Shown: positions 33,360-40,710, numbered from the stretch's first letter. The stretch is 46,761 bases of DNA from Bacteroidota bacterium (GCA_021779665.1 JAJYAG010000031.1:1-46761); one strand, 5' to 3'. Numbers and translations: made by a program. Notes: a model not told the origin generated them from the sequence alone.

Positions 33360-33793
33360 TATTCCAGTGCAATCTATCTGCACAGGTTTTTGATCCGATT
33401 CTTTCTGGTTATGTTGAGTCATTCCAATATGAGGCCAGAATAAGAGGAATCAACCATTTTAATTTTTTGAAGTGCGTAAAGTTTCCGACTTATACCGAAG
33501 ATTCTGTTTTTGAAATAAGTAAACAGAAGCCTGCAGGATGGGATGGCGTTGCTATATTTTATGAGTCGGGAGATATTTTAGTTTTTATAAACAGAATCGC
33601 ATTTGATAATAGTGATGAATTTGGAAAAGAAATGATTGTTTATCACGAGCTGTTTCACGCATATTTTAATTATCCTCATGTTCCAGGATGCCTAATGATG
33701 AAAGAGGAAAAGATAACAAGTGCTGATGCCGCTTTTTATAGAAATAACAAAAAAAAAGTTCTTGATCAGGTTTTTAATCGTATTCGAAAATGA
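33317..33793 (+). CDS. secreted putative zinc metallopeptidase (HExxH), 158 aa
   Basis: A signal peptide ends in LSA with Gln23 next. Residues 106-115 (MIVYHELFHA) contain the zinc-binding HExxH motif at 110-114 in a hydrophobic helix, as in gluzincin-like or matrixin-like peptidases. A third ligand may be Glu130 or His121. The likely start is GTG at 33317; no ATG gives a signal peptide. An exported metallopeptidase could cut surface or peptidoglycan-linked proteins during entry or release. Confidence 0.7.
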   Translation: MCNFLKSICFIGAIIFQCNLSAQVFDPILSGYVESFQYEARIRGINHFNFLKCVKFPTYTEDSVFEISKQKPAGWDGVAIFYESGDILVFINRIAFDNSDEFGKEMIVYHELFHAYFNYPHVPGCLMMKEEKITSADAAFYRNNKKKVLDQVFNRIRK

Positions 33794-34761
33794 AAAGAGT
33801 AATATTAATCACATGTTTTATTGCAGTCTTTTTTCAATTAAAGGCTCAGGATCCAAAAGGACAAACCATCATCGGGGTTATAGCTCCAACTGATTCGTTG
33901 GATGAATACTATACGCATGATGATTATTTTGGGCTTACGGCAACAAAGATAGTTAAAACACTTTTGCAAAGGGATAATCTTCCAATTTCGCGGCGAAAAT
34001 TGGGAATGAAGGTTTATGTTCAGGATTATGATATTTGGTATAGGCTTGAAGATTGTATCGATAATAACTGTTGGATTGAGGATAGGATTGATACGCTTAA
34101 AGGAGGTACATATTCCACGGGTAAAATAACTGTTCAGCCTTCAACTGATGGATCAACATTTCTTTACGATGCTTATAATTATCAAGGATATCAAAGGTTT
34201 GGGGTGACAAAAAACGGTTTACTCATTGTTGGGAGAAGAATGCCATTGGCTGTAAATGTTGATGCTCTCGCATGGATTGGGGATAGGAACGAGTTACTTG
34301 CCACAGATGGTATGGTAATAGGGAAAGATAATATAGTAAATGGTGATACTGCAGCTGCTTTTGGTTATAACCTTGAATCAAATAAATACAATGCTTTGCT
34401 CATTGGCCGTGGAGCAAACAGATCCAACAGGGTTAAAAGCAGATGGATGCGTTCGGTAAATATCGGAGCTTTCCAGACTATTCCGCAGATTGAATTAACA
34501 CAAGGGGCTGTGAGATTAAACTCTGATACCTTGTATTGGAACAATATTCCAATAATGGATAAGGAAATTATGTTGACAGGTTCCCTAACAGATGGGGCAC
34601 CAACAGCAGCACAGATAAATTCAATAACCGGGCTTACCCCTGTAACGGCAACAGCAGGATATAAAAAAAAGATTCTTGACAGTGATGGAAGTAGATTAAT
34701 CTATGATATTACAAGCGATGGAACAAATTGGCAATATATAATTAGAACAAAAGCATTATGA
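33790..34761 (+). CDS. secreted fibre-like protein with Sec signal peptide, 323 aa
   Basis: Signal peptide MKRVILITCFIAVFFQLKA, predicted cut before Gln20. The mature part has repeating beta-helix-like units (SRVKSRWMRS; GYNLESNKYNALLIGRGANR) similar to trimeric fibre or adhesin heads (TDGMVIGKDNIVNGDTAAAF), and a GSL/IT-rich C-terminus. A fibre protein with a Sec signal is unusual for a phage. ATGA overlaps couple it to both neighbours. Confidence 0.75.
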   Translation: MKRVILITCFIAVFFQLKAQDPKGQTIIGVIAPTDSLDEYYTHDDYFGLTATKIVKTLLQRDNLPISRRKLGMKVYVQDYDIWYRLEDCIDNNCWIEDRIDTLKGGTYSTGKITVQPSTDGSTFLYDAYNYQGYQRFGVTKNGLLIVGRRMPLAVNVDALAWIGDRNELLATDGMVIGKDNIVNGDTAAAFGYNLESNKYNALLIGRGANRSNRVKSRWMRSVNIGAFQTIPQIELTQGAVRLNSDTLYWNNIPIMDKEIMLTGSLTDGAPTAAQINSITGLTPVTATAGYKKKILDSDGSRLIYDITSDGTNWQYIIRTKAL

Positions 34762-35159
34762 CACATTTAACTTATTTATTCTTAGTTCTGGCAACAGTTA
34801 GCAATGCGCTTTTAATGTCGCTTTGCAGGTTAAACAACCCGGTTTACCACACTTTTGAAGTGTTGACAGTATTATTTTATGCTGCTTTCGGTTACATGAT
34901 TGCAAAATCAAACCAGTTTTGGAACTGGGTACTTGTTTGGGCCATGGTGAGATTTTCTTTTTATTCATCCATTTGGGGCTATGTAGCATATAAAAATCCG
35001 GTTTATCTTGGTGATGGAGCATGGACAGACAGGTTGATAAAAACAGTTCTTTTTGATTGGATGAACCAGAGTCCGGGAGCGCTCGGATATCTGTATTTCA
35101 TAGTTGGAATTTTCTCAGTTTTGATGTATTTGAGAATACATTTTAATCAAAAACAGTAG
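34758..35159 (+). CDS. multi-pass membrane protein, 133 aa
   Basis: Three to four hydrophobic helices are visible (residues about 4-22, 36-52, 56-76 and 108-126), with Trp-rich loops. It lies between the secreted block and the holin candidate. It could be a holin partner, an envelope protein or an exclusion protein; nothing decides this. Confidence 0.65.
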   Translation: MTHLTYLFLVLATVSNALLMSLCRLNNPVYHTFEVLTVLFYAAFGYMIAKSNQFWNWVLVWAMVRFSFYSSIWGYVAYKNPVYLGDGAWTDRLIKTVLFDWMNQSPGALGYLYFIVGIFSVLMYLRIHFNQKQ

Positions 35160-35190
35160 GCTTTATTGTTTCACTTAAATATTAATTATT

Positions 35191-35571
35191 ATGCAAATTG
35201 ATTCAAAATTCTGGAAGGGCATCTTTTTGATGTTCAGTGTTATTTATGCTGCTATGCAGGGAACCGGGGAAATTATGTGGACCTACACGCTTTCCCTTGC
35301 TGTACTGACGGGAGTGGCCTACTACGTAAAAAACTACTGGATCGCTCAGTCAGTTTCAGTAGAAGGTGCATGGGATTGGCGTGATTTTATGTCGGGTCTT
35401 GTCCTTGCCGTGGTAGCCGCTTTAATCGATTCACTTGGAAGTATCATTGTCGGAAAGGTTATTTATTGGCATGAGCTTGGAAAACTTGTATTATCAGTTT
35501 TCGGAACTTATATGCTGACTACTTTCGGCTTTGGTCCGGCAAAGGCTGCAAAATCACCATCATCTATTTAA
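35191..35571 (+). CDS. putative holin, 126 aa
   Basis: Three or four membrane segments (about 9-27, 29-46, 65-90 and 95-115) and a short basic tail. Size and topology fit a class I holin that permeabilises the inner membrane and frees the amidase. The lysis enzyme lies 0.9 kb downstream, after a terminator and a promoter, which weakens the call. Confidence 0.6.
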   Translation: MQIDSKFWKGIFLMFSVIYAAMQGTGEIMWTYTLSLAVLTGVAYYVKNYWIAQSVSVEGAWDWRDFMSGLVLAVVAALIDSLGSIIVGKVIYWHELGKLVLSVFGTYMLTTFGFGPAKAAKSPSSI

Positions 35572-35573
35572 AC

Positions 35574-35600
35574 AAAAGGCAGGTTTTTTCCTGCCTTTTT
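35574..35600 (+). terminator. strong Rho-independent terminator of the tail operon
   Basis: AAAGGCAGG pairs perfectly with CCTGCCTTT around a TTTTTT loop, then more T. It marks the end of the long structural transcript. Confidence 0.9.
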
Positions 35601-35623
35601 GTGTTCGATTTATTATCAATGAA

Positions 35624-35645
35624 ATTACTAAATAGTATTGTAATA
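35624..35645 (+). promoter_or_regulatory. promoter/operator before the lysis genes
   Basis: TACTAAATAGTA (35626-35637) is a 12-bp palindrome of the same family as ATACT-N4-AGTAT, overlapping TATTGTAA as a weak -7 box. It lies between the terminator and the lysis operon. Confidence 0.45.
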
Positions 35646-35692
35646 GATCGTTATAAATACTTAATTTGAGGGTATCAAAATTTCAAATTGTT

Positions 35693-36181
35693 ATGGCAGC
35701 TAAAGAATTAAAAAACAAAGATTTGTATATCATCCGTGAAACGTTGAACGGTATGACAAATTTCCGGAGCCTTGAATTCGCATCCTGGCTTTGTCGGAAT
35801 CTAAAAATAGTGAATTCAGAGATTGAAATTCTGGAAGCAGGATTGAAGTCAGAGAAGTTCAATGAATACCAGAAAAAGAAGCATGAGATTCATTCTAAGT
35901 ACTGCAAAAAGGATGCATTAGGAGAACTCCAATTGACAATTCAGGGAAGGTATCAAATCGAAGATGAAGAAAGTCATAACAAGGAAATTGAGAAATTGAA
36001 ATCCGAGTATAAAGATGTTTTGATTGATCGGGAAAAAGTGGTTGCTGAGATGGAAAAACTGCAAGAAAAGAAAGTCAATTCCAGCGTAAAGTGTATTCAG
36101 ATTTCGAAAAAAGAACTTCCGAAAGAGATATCCGGGAACGAGTTTATAGTTCTCGACATGTACAACCTCATTAAATACTAA
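35693..36181 (+). CDS. coiled-coil protein, 162 aa
   Basis: I chose the ATG at 35693 (AAKELKNKDLYIIRETLNGM) over an upstream TTG at 35666. The protein has long charged helices (IEILEAGLKSEKFNEYQKKK; REKVVAEMEKLQEKK). No signal or membrane segment. Proteins of this look are often found next to phage lysis genes, but no function is assigned. Confidence 0.65.
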   Translation: MAAKELKNKDLYIIRETLNGMTNFRSLEFASWLCRNLKIVNSEIEILEAGLKSEKFNEYQKKKHEIHSKYCKKDALGELQLTIQGRYQIEDEESHNKEIEKLKSEYKDVLIDREKVVAEMEKLQEKKVNSSVKCIQISKKELPKEISGNEFIVLDMYNLIKY

Positions 36182-36184
36182 AAG

Positions 36185-36472
36185 ATGGATGGAAAGATTG
36201 TATTGGACACTACGGTTGCTCTGTTTTTCGGTGGTATTATTGTGGCTATCCTTGGTTTTTTTCTTGTACGTACTTACAATATTATCGATAAGCTCACCGA
36301 CAGCATTCAGGATTTTAATTCGACGATTAAGGTTCTTCAGGAACGAGATGAAAACAGGGATTCAGCTTGTAAAGCAACCCATCAGGTGATTAATGAAAGG
36401 TTGAATAACCATAGTGCTGCAATTAAGCAGCATGATAAGGAAATAGCCGAAATAAAAGTAAAAATTGAATAA
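36185..36472 (+). CDS. membrane-anchored coiled-coil protein (holin or spanin candidate), 95 aa
   Basis: One N-terminal membrane helix (TVALFFGGIIVAILGFFLV, residues about 9-27) is followed by a coiled coil to the end (LTDSIQDFNSTIKVLQERDE and following). This is the layout of i-spanin-like or XhlA-like lysis proteins. It sits directly before the amidase gene, one base apart, which supports a role in lysis. Confidence 0.7.
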   Translation: MDGKIVLDTTVALFFGGIIVAILGFFLVRTYNIIDKLTDSIQDFNSTIKVLQERDENRDSACKATHQVINERLNNHSAAIKQHDKEIAEIKVKIE

Positions 36473-36473
36473 T

Positions 36474-36950
36474 ATGGGAAAGCTCACATATTTGGTAATT
36501 CATTGTTTGGACACACCTCCAAACATGCATGTTACAAAAAAGATGCTTCAGGATTGGCATATGAGTCCAAAACCGCGGGGCCGTGGTTGGGATCGTTTGG
36601 GATATTCTGATATCATTCACAGGGATGGAACAGTTGAAAATGTTACTGCTTATGATGGTGATGATCTTGTGGAATCAGATGAAATAACCTGGGGAGCAAC
36701 GGGGGTAAATTCTGTTTCCCGTCATATTTCTTTGGAAGGTGGAAAAGGTGAAAATCCGACAAAGGAGTTTGGCGAAATGTTCACCCCGGAACAGGCGAAT
36801 TCTTTGGTAAAATATGTAAAGGATTTTTTATCAAAGCATCCTACTTGTAAGATTGCCGGCCATTATAATTTTGCGGCCAAACCTTGCCCTAATTTCAACG
36901 TCAGAAAGTTCTTTTTAGGGTTCGGATTTGATGCTAAAAATTTAATGTAA
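36474..36950 (+). CDS. endolysin, N-acetylmuramoyl-L-alanine amidase (Amidase_2)
   Basis: The 158-aa enzyme has the amidase_2/PGRP pattern: strand LVIHCLDTP with zinc ligand H10, then GYSDIIHRDGTVEN (about 43-56), SVSRHISLEGG, and the second ligands in AGHYNFAAKPCPNF (H about 130, C about 138). It cleaves the bond between N-acetylmuramic acid and L-Ala. I prefer the ATG at 36474 over the TTG at 36465. No signal peptide, so a holin is needed. Confidence 0.9.
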   Translation: MGKLTYLVIHCLDTPPNMHVTKKMLQDWHMSPKPRGRGWDRLGYSDIIHRDGTVENVTAYDGDDLVESDEITWGATGVNSVSRHISLEGGKGENPTKEFGEMFTPEQANSLVKYVKDFLSKHPTCKIAGHYNFAAKPCPNFNVRKFFLGFGFDAKNLM

Positions 36951-37030
36951 TGGAAATTACAATTTACACTCAGAATATAGATCCTGAATTTGTAGATATT
37001 GTTAATGAATTCTTTTGGGATCTTATATAA
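36950..37030 (+). CDS. small acidic peptide, 26 aa
   Basis: A short frame starts in a TAATG overlap with the amidase stop and ends exactly where the iteron array begins. It is acidic and aromatic (DPEFVDIVNEFFWDLI). It may be a real small protein coupled to lysis or simply a leader; the evidence is weak. Confidence 0.35.
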   Translation: MEITIYTQNIDPEFVDIVNEFFWDLI

Positions 37031-37112
37031 TACTTTCAGTCGACTGAAAAAAGACTTTCAGAAGCTTAAATTAGACTTAATGTTACTTTAAGTCCCTTAT
37101 CAGTCGACTTTC
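37031..37112 (+). repeat. second iteron array in inverted orientation, with palindromes
   Basis: Copies of the complement core [TG]ACTTTC or a one-base variant start at 37031, 37053, 37074 (GACTTAA), 37084 (TACTTTA) and 37106; intervals 22, 21, 10 and 22 bases keep the helical phase. A perfect 16-bp palindrome TTTCAGTCGACTGAAA (37034-37049) matches the one in the initiator gene at 15 of 16 bases, and a half copy CAGTCGACTTTC lies at 37101-37112. Probably a second initiator-binding site or the true origin. Confidence 0.65.
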
Positions 37113-37204
37113 CTTTCTTCTTTCTATTTTATATTTAATATATATTATAATATAAATACAGAATATAATTAAATACAGAGATAAGTATCTTATTTAATTA
37201 CTAC
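37113..37204 (+). other. AT-rich stretch next to the iterons (possible DNA-unwinding element)
   Basis: About 90 bases are nearly all A/T, with TATATTATAATATAAATA near 37138-37156 and little coding signal. AT-rich DNA next to iterons is a standard feature of iteron-type origins where strands first open. It also holds possible promoter boxes for the gene at 37243. Confidence 0.5.
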
Positions 37205-37242
37205 AGAGAAAAACAAAAAAAGAAGCTCAAATTTGAACGATA

Positions 37243-37833
37243 ATGAAAAAGATAATCACATATATTGTTTTGGGGTTAATAATTACCGGGGGGGCTTTTC
37301 TGTTGGGGAAAAGGTCAAATAATAGCATCCCTTCCAATTGCGTTCTGATAAAAAAAAGCGACCTGGATTCAATGAGAATGGTTTCGGGAAAGTTGCCGGA
37401 CACAGTTTATGTTAAATACGACACGGTGATCAATAAAATTGTGGTTCGGACAATAAAAGAAATTGTATATCGGGATTCAATTGTTTCCGATAGTACAAGA
37501 TTTGTTTATTCGCAGGCCGTAAATGATGAAATTGATATCAGGGTTAATAGTTTGGTTCAGGGAAAGCTTTTAAGTTCTGAAATCGATTATTTCTTGTTTG
37601 TCCCGAAGCATATTACAAAAACTGTTTATCTGGAAAAACAGGTTCCTTATTTTGTCCAGGTGCAAAGCAAACCTCAGAAATACTTTGTTGCTGCAGGAGT
37701 TGGAGGAACATGGAACGGATTGGCGGCATCCGGCGAAATAGGTATTTTAAAAGGTCGGAAGAATTATTCCATTGAAGCGGTTCGGGTTCAAAATAGTTAC
37801 CTATTCCTCCTAAAAGCCGGTATGAGATTTTGA
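37243..37833 (+). CDS. membrane-anchored envelope protein, 196 aa (possible spanin-like)
   Basis: An N-terminal signal anchor (KKIITYIVLGLIITGGAFLL) with a positively charged start is followed by a long helical part (VKYDTVINKIVVRTIKEIVY) and a C-terminal beta part GVGGTWNGLAASGEIGILK. DUF6808-type proteins of Bacteroidota phages look like this, but the name is tentative. Its place after the amidase suggests a role in lysis at the envelope. Confidence 0.65.
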   Translation: MKKIITYIVLGLIITGGAFLLGKRSNNSIPSNCVLIKKSDLDSMRMVSGKLPDTVYVKYDTVINKIVVRTIKEIVYRDSIVSDSTRFVYSQAVNDEIDIRVNSLVQGKLLSSEIDYFLFVPKHITKTVYLEKQVPYFVQVQSKPQKYFVAAGVGGTWNGLAASGEIGILKGRKNYSIEAVRVQNSYLFLLKAGMRF

Positions 37834-37909
37834 TGGACATGTTAAAATCTATATTTTTATCCATTATAAGAATGCTGTGAAGCACCGTAATAAAGTAGTT
37901 GTTTGTGAG

Positions 37910-37932
37910 AGCCGGAAATTCCGGCTTTTTTT
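37910..37932 (+). terminator. Rho-independent terminator
   Basis: AGCCGG/CCGGCT around a 5-base loop is followed by a run of six T. It closes the lysis region. Confidence 0.85.
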
Positions 37933-37975
37933 ATGATTTAGAAGAAAATAAATGTTAAAATATTTGGTATATAAA

Positions 37976-37995
37976 ATACTAATTAGTATATTTAC
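37976..37995 (+). promoter_or_regulatory. promoter with palindromic operator
   Basis: ATACTAATTAGTAT (37976-37989) overlaps TATATTTAC (37987-37995). This is identical in the palindrome to the copy at 13861. A leader with ACACAAACAAC follows before the ATG at 38026. Confidence 0.65.
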
Positions 37996-38025
37996 AGTAT
38001 AATTAATACACAAACAACACAAACC

Positions 38026-38370
38026 ATGAAAACATTAAATTATTTCGAAGCAAAAGAAAAGGCAAAAGAGTTAGGAATCGTTGGTTACCACAAAATGAAA
38101 AAAGAAGAACTCTTCCAGGCCGTTGAAAAAGAACTTTCAGAAAAGAAAGAGGAAAAGGAATTTTTAACCATGATTGACGGAATTGAATTCAATCCTTCAG
38201 AAGGTGATCAAGTTGTTTATTCTCCAAAGAATAAACAGTCGATTTTAGCTACAGTAAAGAAAGTAACTCCAAAGTATTTTCTACTTGTTTTATCCGATGG
38301 ATCAGAAAAGTGGTCTATGATAAATAACCTTAAACCTGTAGTAGCAGAAAGCGAATTGATCAACCTTTAA
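38026..38370 (+). CDS. small protein with SAP/Rho-N-like start, 114 aa
   Basis: Residues 5-36 (FEAKEKAKELGIVGYHKMKK, EELFQAVEKEL) fit the helix-extended-loop-helix of SAP or Rho N-terminal domains, which bind nucleic acids. The C-terminal half is a small beta domain (EGDQVVYSPKNKQSILATVK) like an SH3-type fold. It is the first gene of an early-type operon and may be a DNA- or RNA-binding regulator. Confidence 0.65.
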   Translation: MKTLNYFEAKEKAKELGIVGYHKMKKEELFQAVEKELSEKKEEKEFLTMIDGIEFNPSEGDQVVYSPKNKQSILATVKKVTPKYFLLVLSDGSEKWSMINNLKPVVAESELINL

Positions 38371-38380
38371 TTCAGGAAAC

Positions 38381-38845
38381 ATGTACGACGACTTAACGAA
38401 ATGTGAGATTGCTGAAATAAAAGTGAGCTACAAGACAAAGGTAAAAGCTTCAGACAGGCCGCATGTTGATTCTTCCAATACTGCAAAGGATCTTTTAATA
38501 AAATCTTTTGATCCTGATACCATCGAGTTGTTCGAGACTTCAAAGGCAATGTATTTGAATCGTTCAAATAAAGTTATAGGTGTTATAACTATATCAGAAG
38601 GAGGGTTGACAGGAACTATAATGGACGTCAGGAAGATTTTGGCTCCGGCAATCAACCTCATGGCTAATGGAATAATATTATGCCACAACCATCCATCAGG
38701 AAATGAAAAGCCATCTGAAAATGATATATTGATCACTCAAAAGGTAAAAGAGGCAGCAAAATTTTTCGATATCACGGTTTTAGATCATCTGATTATCACC
38801 CCTGATTTGAGATATTACAGTTTAGCAGATGAAGGCGTAATTTAA
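38381..38845 (+). CDS. RadC-like JAB/MPN domain protein
   Basis: The 154-aa protein shows the RadC-type JAMM core: LMANGIILCHNHPSGNEKPS with the H-x-H of residues about 105-107 and the Asp in SENDI, plus the upstream LFETSKAMYLNRSNKVIG. Such proteins are metal-dependent hydrolase folds, frequent on phages, plasmids and defence islands. The biochemical role is unsettled despite the DNA-repair name. It lacks the N-terminal UPF0758 HhH part of cellular RadC. Confidence 0.88.
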   Translation: MYDDLTKCEIAEIKVSYKTKVKASDRPHVDSSNTAKDLLIKSFDPDTIELFETSKAMYLNRSNKVIGVITISEGGLTGTIMDVRKILAPAINLMANGIILCHNHPSGNEKPSENDILITQKVKEAAKFFDITVLDHLIITPDLRYYSLADEGVI

Positions 38846-38847
38846 TT

Positions 38848-39009
38848 ATGCCTTCATCTGATCGAAAATTAGTCAGTAAATCCCCTAAAAAGTATAATAT
38901 GAATGCAAGTTTTGTGATTTTAATTTTTGGAATTTCGGTTCTATTTACAAGCATAGGAGTTACGGCCTTTTTGTCTTACATCTTTACAAGAGAAAGGGCT
39001 AAACGATGA
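38848..39009 (+). CDS. small membrane protein, 53 aa
   Basis: A basic N-terminus is followed by one membrane helix (SFVILIFGISVLFTSIGVTA, residues about 21-40) and the basic end TRERAKR. An internal ATG at 38899 would give a 36-aa form. It ends in an ATGA overlap with the next gene. Function unknown. Confidence 0.55.
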   Translation: MPSSDRKLVSKSPKKYNMNASFVILIFGISVLFTSIGVTAFLSYIFTRERAKR

Positions 39010-39221
39010 ACCTGATACTTTTTAAAAATGCTCCAATTGAAGTAAGTGGGAGTGTTAAACTTTCCGTTTCCGGAATAATGATTCGGGAAACTTCCTTCGG
39101 GTCGGTTTGGATTGATCCAATTGTTGATGAAAAGCCAATGCCATGCTTTATTGAGATTCCTGGTGATTATTTGGATGCAGTAATTGAAACCTTAAATAGA
39201 ATAAAGCATGAACGCAGTTGA
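39006..39221 (+). CDS. small hypothetical protein, 71 aa
   Basis: A beta-rich soluble protein (VSGSVKLSVSGIMIRETSFG; MPCFIEIPGDYLDAVIETL) coupled to both neighbours. The C-terminal helix resembles that of the next gene, and the two may be a pair. No family recognised. Confidence 0.65.
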   Translation: MNLILFKNAPIEVSGSVKLSVSGIMIRETSFGSVWIDPIVDEKPMPCFIEIPGDYLDAVIETLNRIKHERS

Positions 39222-39420
39222 ATTTGTACAATCTGTAATAGACTCAAAAAATGGGTTTATACCTGAAAAAACATCGATATTCGATTACTATCGACGCACT
39301 GTTCATTTTAAAGGTGTTCTTACCACCGGGGAACCGTTCAGTTTTACCATGACTGACCGCGAGGAAATAAAGAGCTTTTTCAAGTTGTTCAATTCAAATT
39401 TTAGAAAGGGAATGTACTGA
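39208..39420 (+). CDS. small hypothetical protein, 70 aa
   Basis: It overlaps the upstream gene by 14 bases. The segment YRRTVHFKGVLTTGEPFSFT is beta rich. Function unknown. The stop codon overlaps the start of the next small frame (TGATG). Confidence 0.6.
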   Translation: MNAVEFVQSVIDSKNGFIPEKTSIFDYYRRTVHFKGVLTTGEPFSFTMTDREEIKSFFKLFNSNFRKGMY

Positions 39421-39515
39421 TGGAAATAGGGAGATCAGAGATTTATCCGTGTGGAATTGTACCATGCTATTATTGTGAATTGCATTATGTGTGTTATCCA
39501 GATTATTTAAATTAG
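39420..39515 (+). CDS. Cys-rich mini-protein, 31 aa
   Basis: A frame of 32 codons starting in a TGATG overlap. Four Cys (CGIVPCYYCELHYVC) and a His in 15 residues suggest a small zinc-binding knuckle. The two-base gap to the next gene and the tight packing support a real gene, but its size leaves doubt. Confidence 0.45.
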   Translation: MEIGRSEIYPCGIVPCYYCELHYVCYPDYLN

Positions 39516-39517
39516 AT

Positions 39518-39745
39518 ATGAACGGAATTATAACCAAAGAAGGGTTCCTGCAGGTTGAAAGAAATGGGAAATTAAAACAGCAATTTTGCCCGTTTCTATC
39601 AGGAATAAACGGAAGCGTAGTTTGTGGAGACGAATGCGCAATGTTCGGTGAGCTCGAAAAAGTAGGAACATCAAAGAGGTTTGAACTTGAACTTAATTGC
39701 GGGAAAGGCCAGTTAATAACAATCACTAAAGACGAAAGAGAATAA
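39518..39745 (+). CDS. small Cys-containing phage protein, 75 aa
   Basis: I chose the ATG at 39518 (NGIITKEGFLQVE). The pattern QQFCPFLSG, VVCGDECAMFGE and LNCGKG matches a small phage family with C-P-F...C-G-D-x-C...F-G-E, probably a zinc-binding or disulfide-stabilised fold. Function unknown. Confidence 0.65.
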   Translation: MNGIITKEGFLQVERNGKLKQQFCPFLSGINGSVVCGDECAMFGELEKVGTSKRFELELNCGKGQLITITKDERE

Positions 39746-39767
39746 AGGGACTTTTAATCATTTAAAA

Positions 39768-40469
39768 ATGGAAGAGAATACTAATAAAGAAAACGCTATT
39801 GTCAGGCAATTTTTTACTAAAAGAGCGAAAGAAAGGGTGTTATCTATCCCTTCATGCCTGTTAAATATTTTGATTGGTGAAAAATTTTATATTGCAGGAG
39901 GGGCTATGATTATGAATAAGCCAAATGATATTGATATTTATGCAGAAGGCTTAAAAAATGATCTTATAAACTCTTTGCCAAAAGAAATATCTTTTGTTTC
40001 AAAAACTATGAATGCCTATACATTTAATTGTAATGGCATAATAGTTCAGGTTTGTTTGTATTACAAAGAGACTTTAAAAGCTTTAGTTGATAGTTTTGAT
40101 TTTGCTCATATAAAGGTTGGCGCAAGATTTGATAAGTATCATGATATAAACGAAATATATATTTCAGAAGATTATAAGACATCTTCTTTAATTGGTTCAA
40201 CGTTTTATACTGGTTCTGATTTTCCTTTAAGTTCTATGATCAGAATTAACAAGTATATAGAGCGTGGTTGCTTTGTTGGAAAGTCGTACATACCTGAAAT
40301 AATTAAAATTATGTCAGATATATACGATAGAGGTTTTGAAGATTATGATGATTTTAAGGACCAATTGGATGCTGTTGATCTTGGATTAATTCCTTCAGAG
40401 ATAAGCCAAATAACTGATGCTTCAGATATATTTTATGAGTTTTTTGAATTGTTGAATAAAGGTAAGTAG
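39768..40469 (+). CDS. nucleotidyltransferase-fold protein (putative)
   Basis: The segment YIAGGAMIMNKPNDIDIYAE (41-60) fits the pol-beta-type nucleotidyltransferase motif: G-G at 44-45 and the metal pair D54-x-D56, as in CCA-adding enzymes and MNT domains. The rest is helical and acidic. Length 233 aa. It may modify a tRNA or protein, or act on host defence, but only the active-site motif is visible. No HEPN partner is adjacent. Confidence 0.65.
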   Translation: MEENTNKENAIVRQFFTKRAKERVLSIPSCLLNILIGEKFYIAGGAMIMNKPNDIDIYAEGLKNDLINSLPKEISFVSKTMNAYTFNCNGIIVQVCLYYKETLKALVDSFDFAHIKVGARFDKYHDINEIYISEDYKTSSLIGSTFYTGSDFPLSSMIRINKYIERGCFVGKSYIPEIIKIMSDIYDRGFEDYDDFKDQLDAVDLGLIPSEISQITDASDIFYEFFELLNKGK

Positions 40470-40498
40470 TAGACTACAACAACATTAAGTAAGTAACT

Positions 40499-40687
40499 AT
40501 GGAAACTATAAAACTCAGGTGTAAAAGAAACCCCATAACATCAAATGGAATTAAAACAATGGATTTTACAAAAGGTAAAATTTATGAATTCAGAAAAGTT
40601 GAAGATCCTGAAGGATGGGAAACAAAGGATGATGATGGTGATAGGGAAGTGTTCTTCCGATTGGATTTATTGTTTGAAGAAATATAG
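40499..40687 (+). CDS. small hypothetical protein, 62 aa
   Basis: A small protein with beta-type motif (KGKIYEFRKVEDPEGWETKD) and acidic end. It resembles short phage proteins with an SH3-like fold, without a firm name. The stop lies inside the following terminator stem. Confidence 0.6.
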   Translation: METIKLRCKRNPITSNGIKTMDFTKGKIYEFRKVEDPEGWETKDDDGDREVFFRLDLLFEEI

Positions 40688-40710
40688 CGGTTTTGTCCGC
40701 TATTTTTTTT
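40684..40710 (+). terminator. strong Rho-independent terminator
   Basis: ATAGCGG/CCGCTAT (7 bp) with a 6-base loop and a long T-run closes the operon that starts at 37976. Confidence 0.9.
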
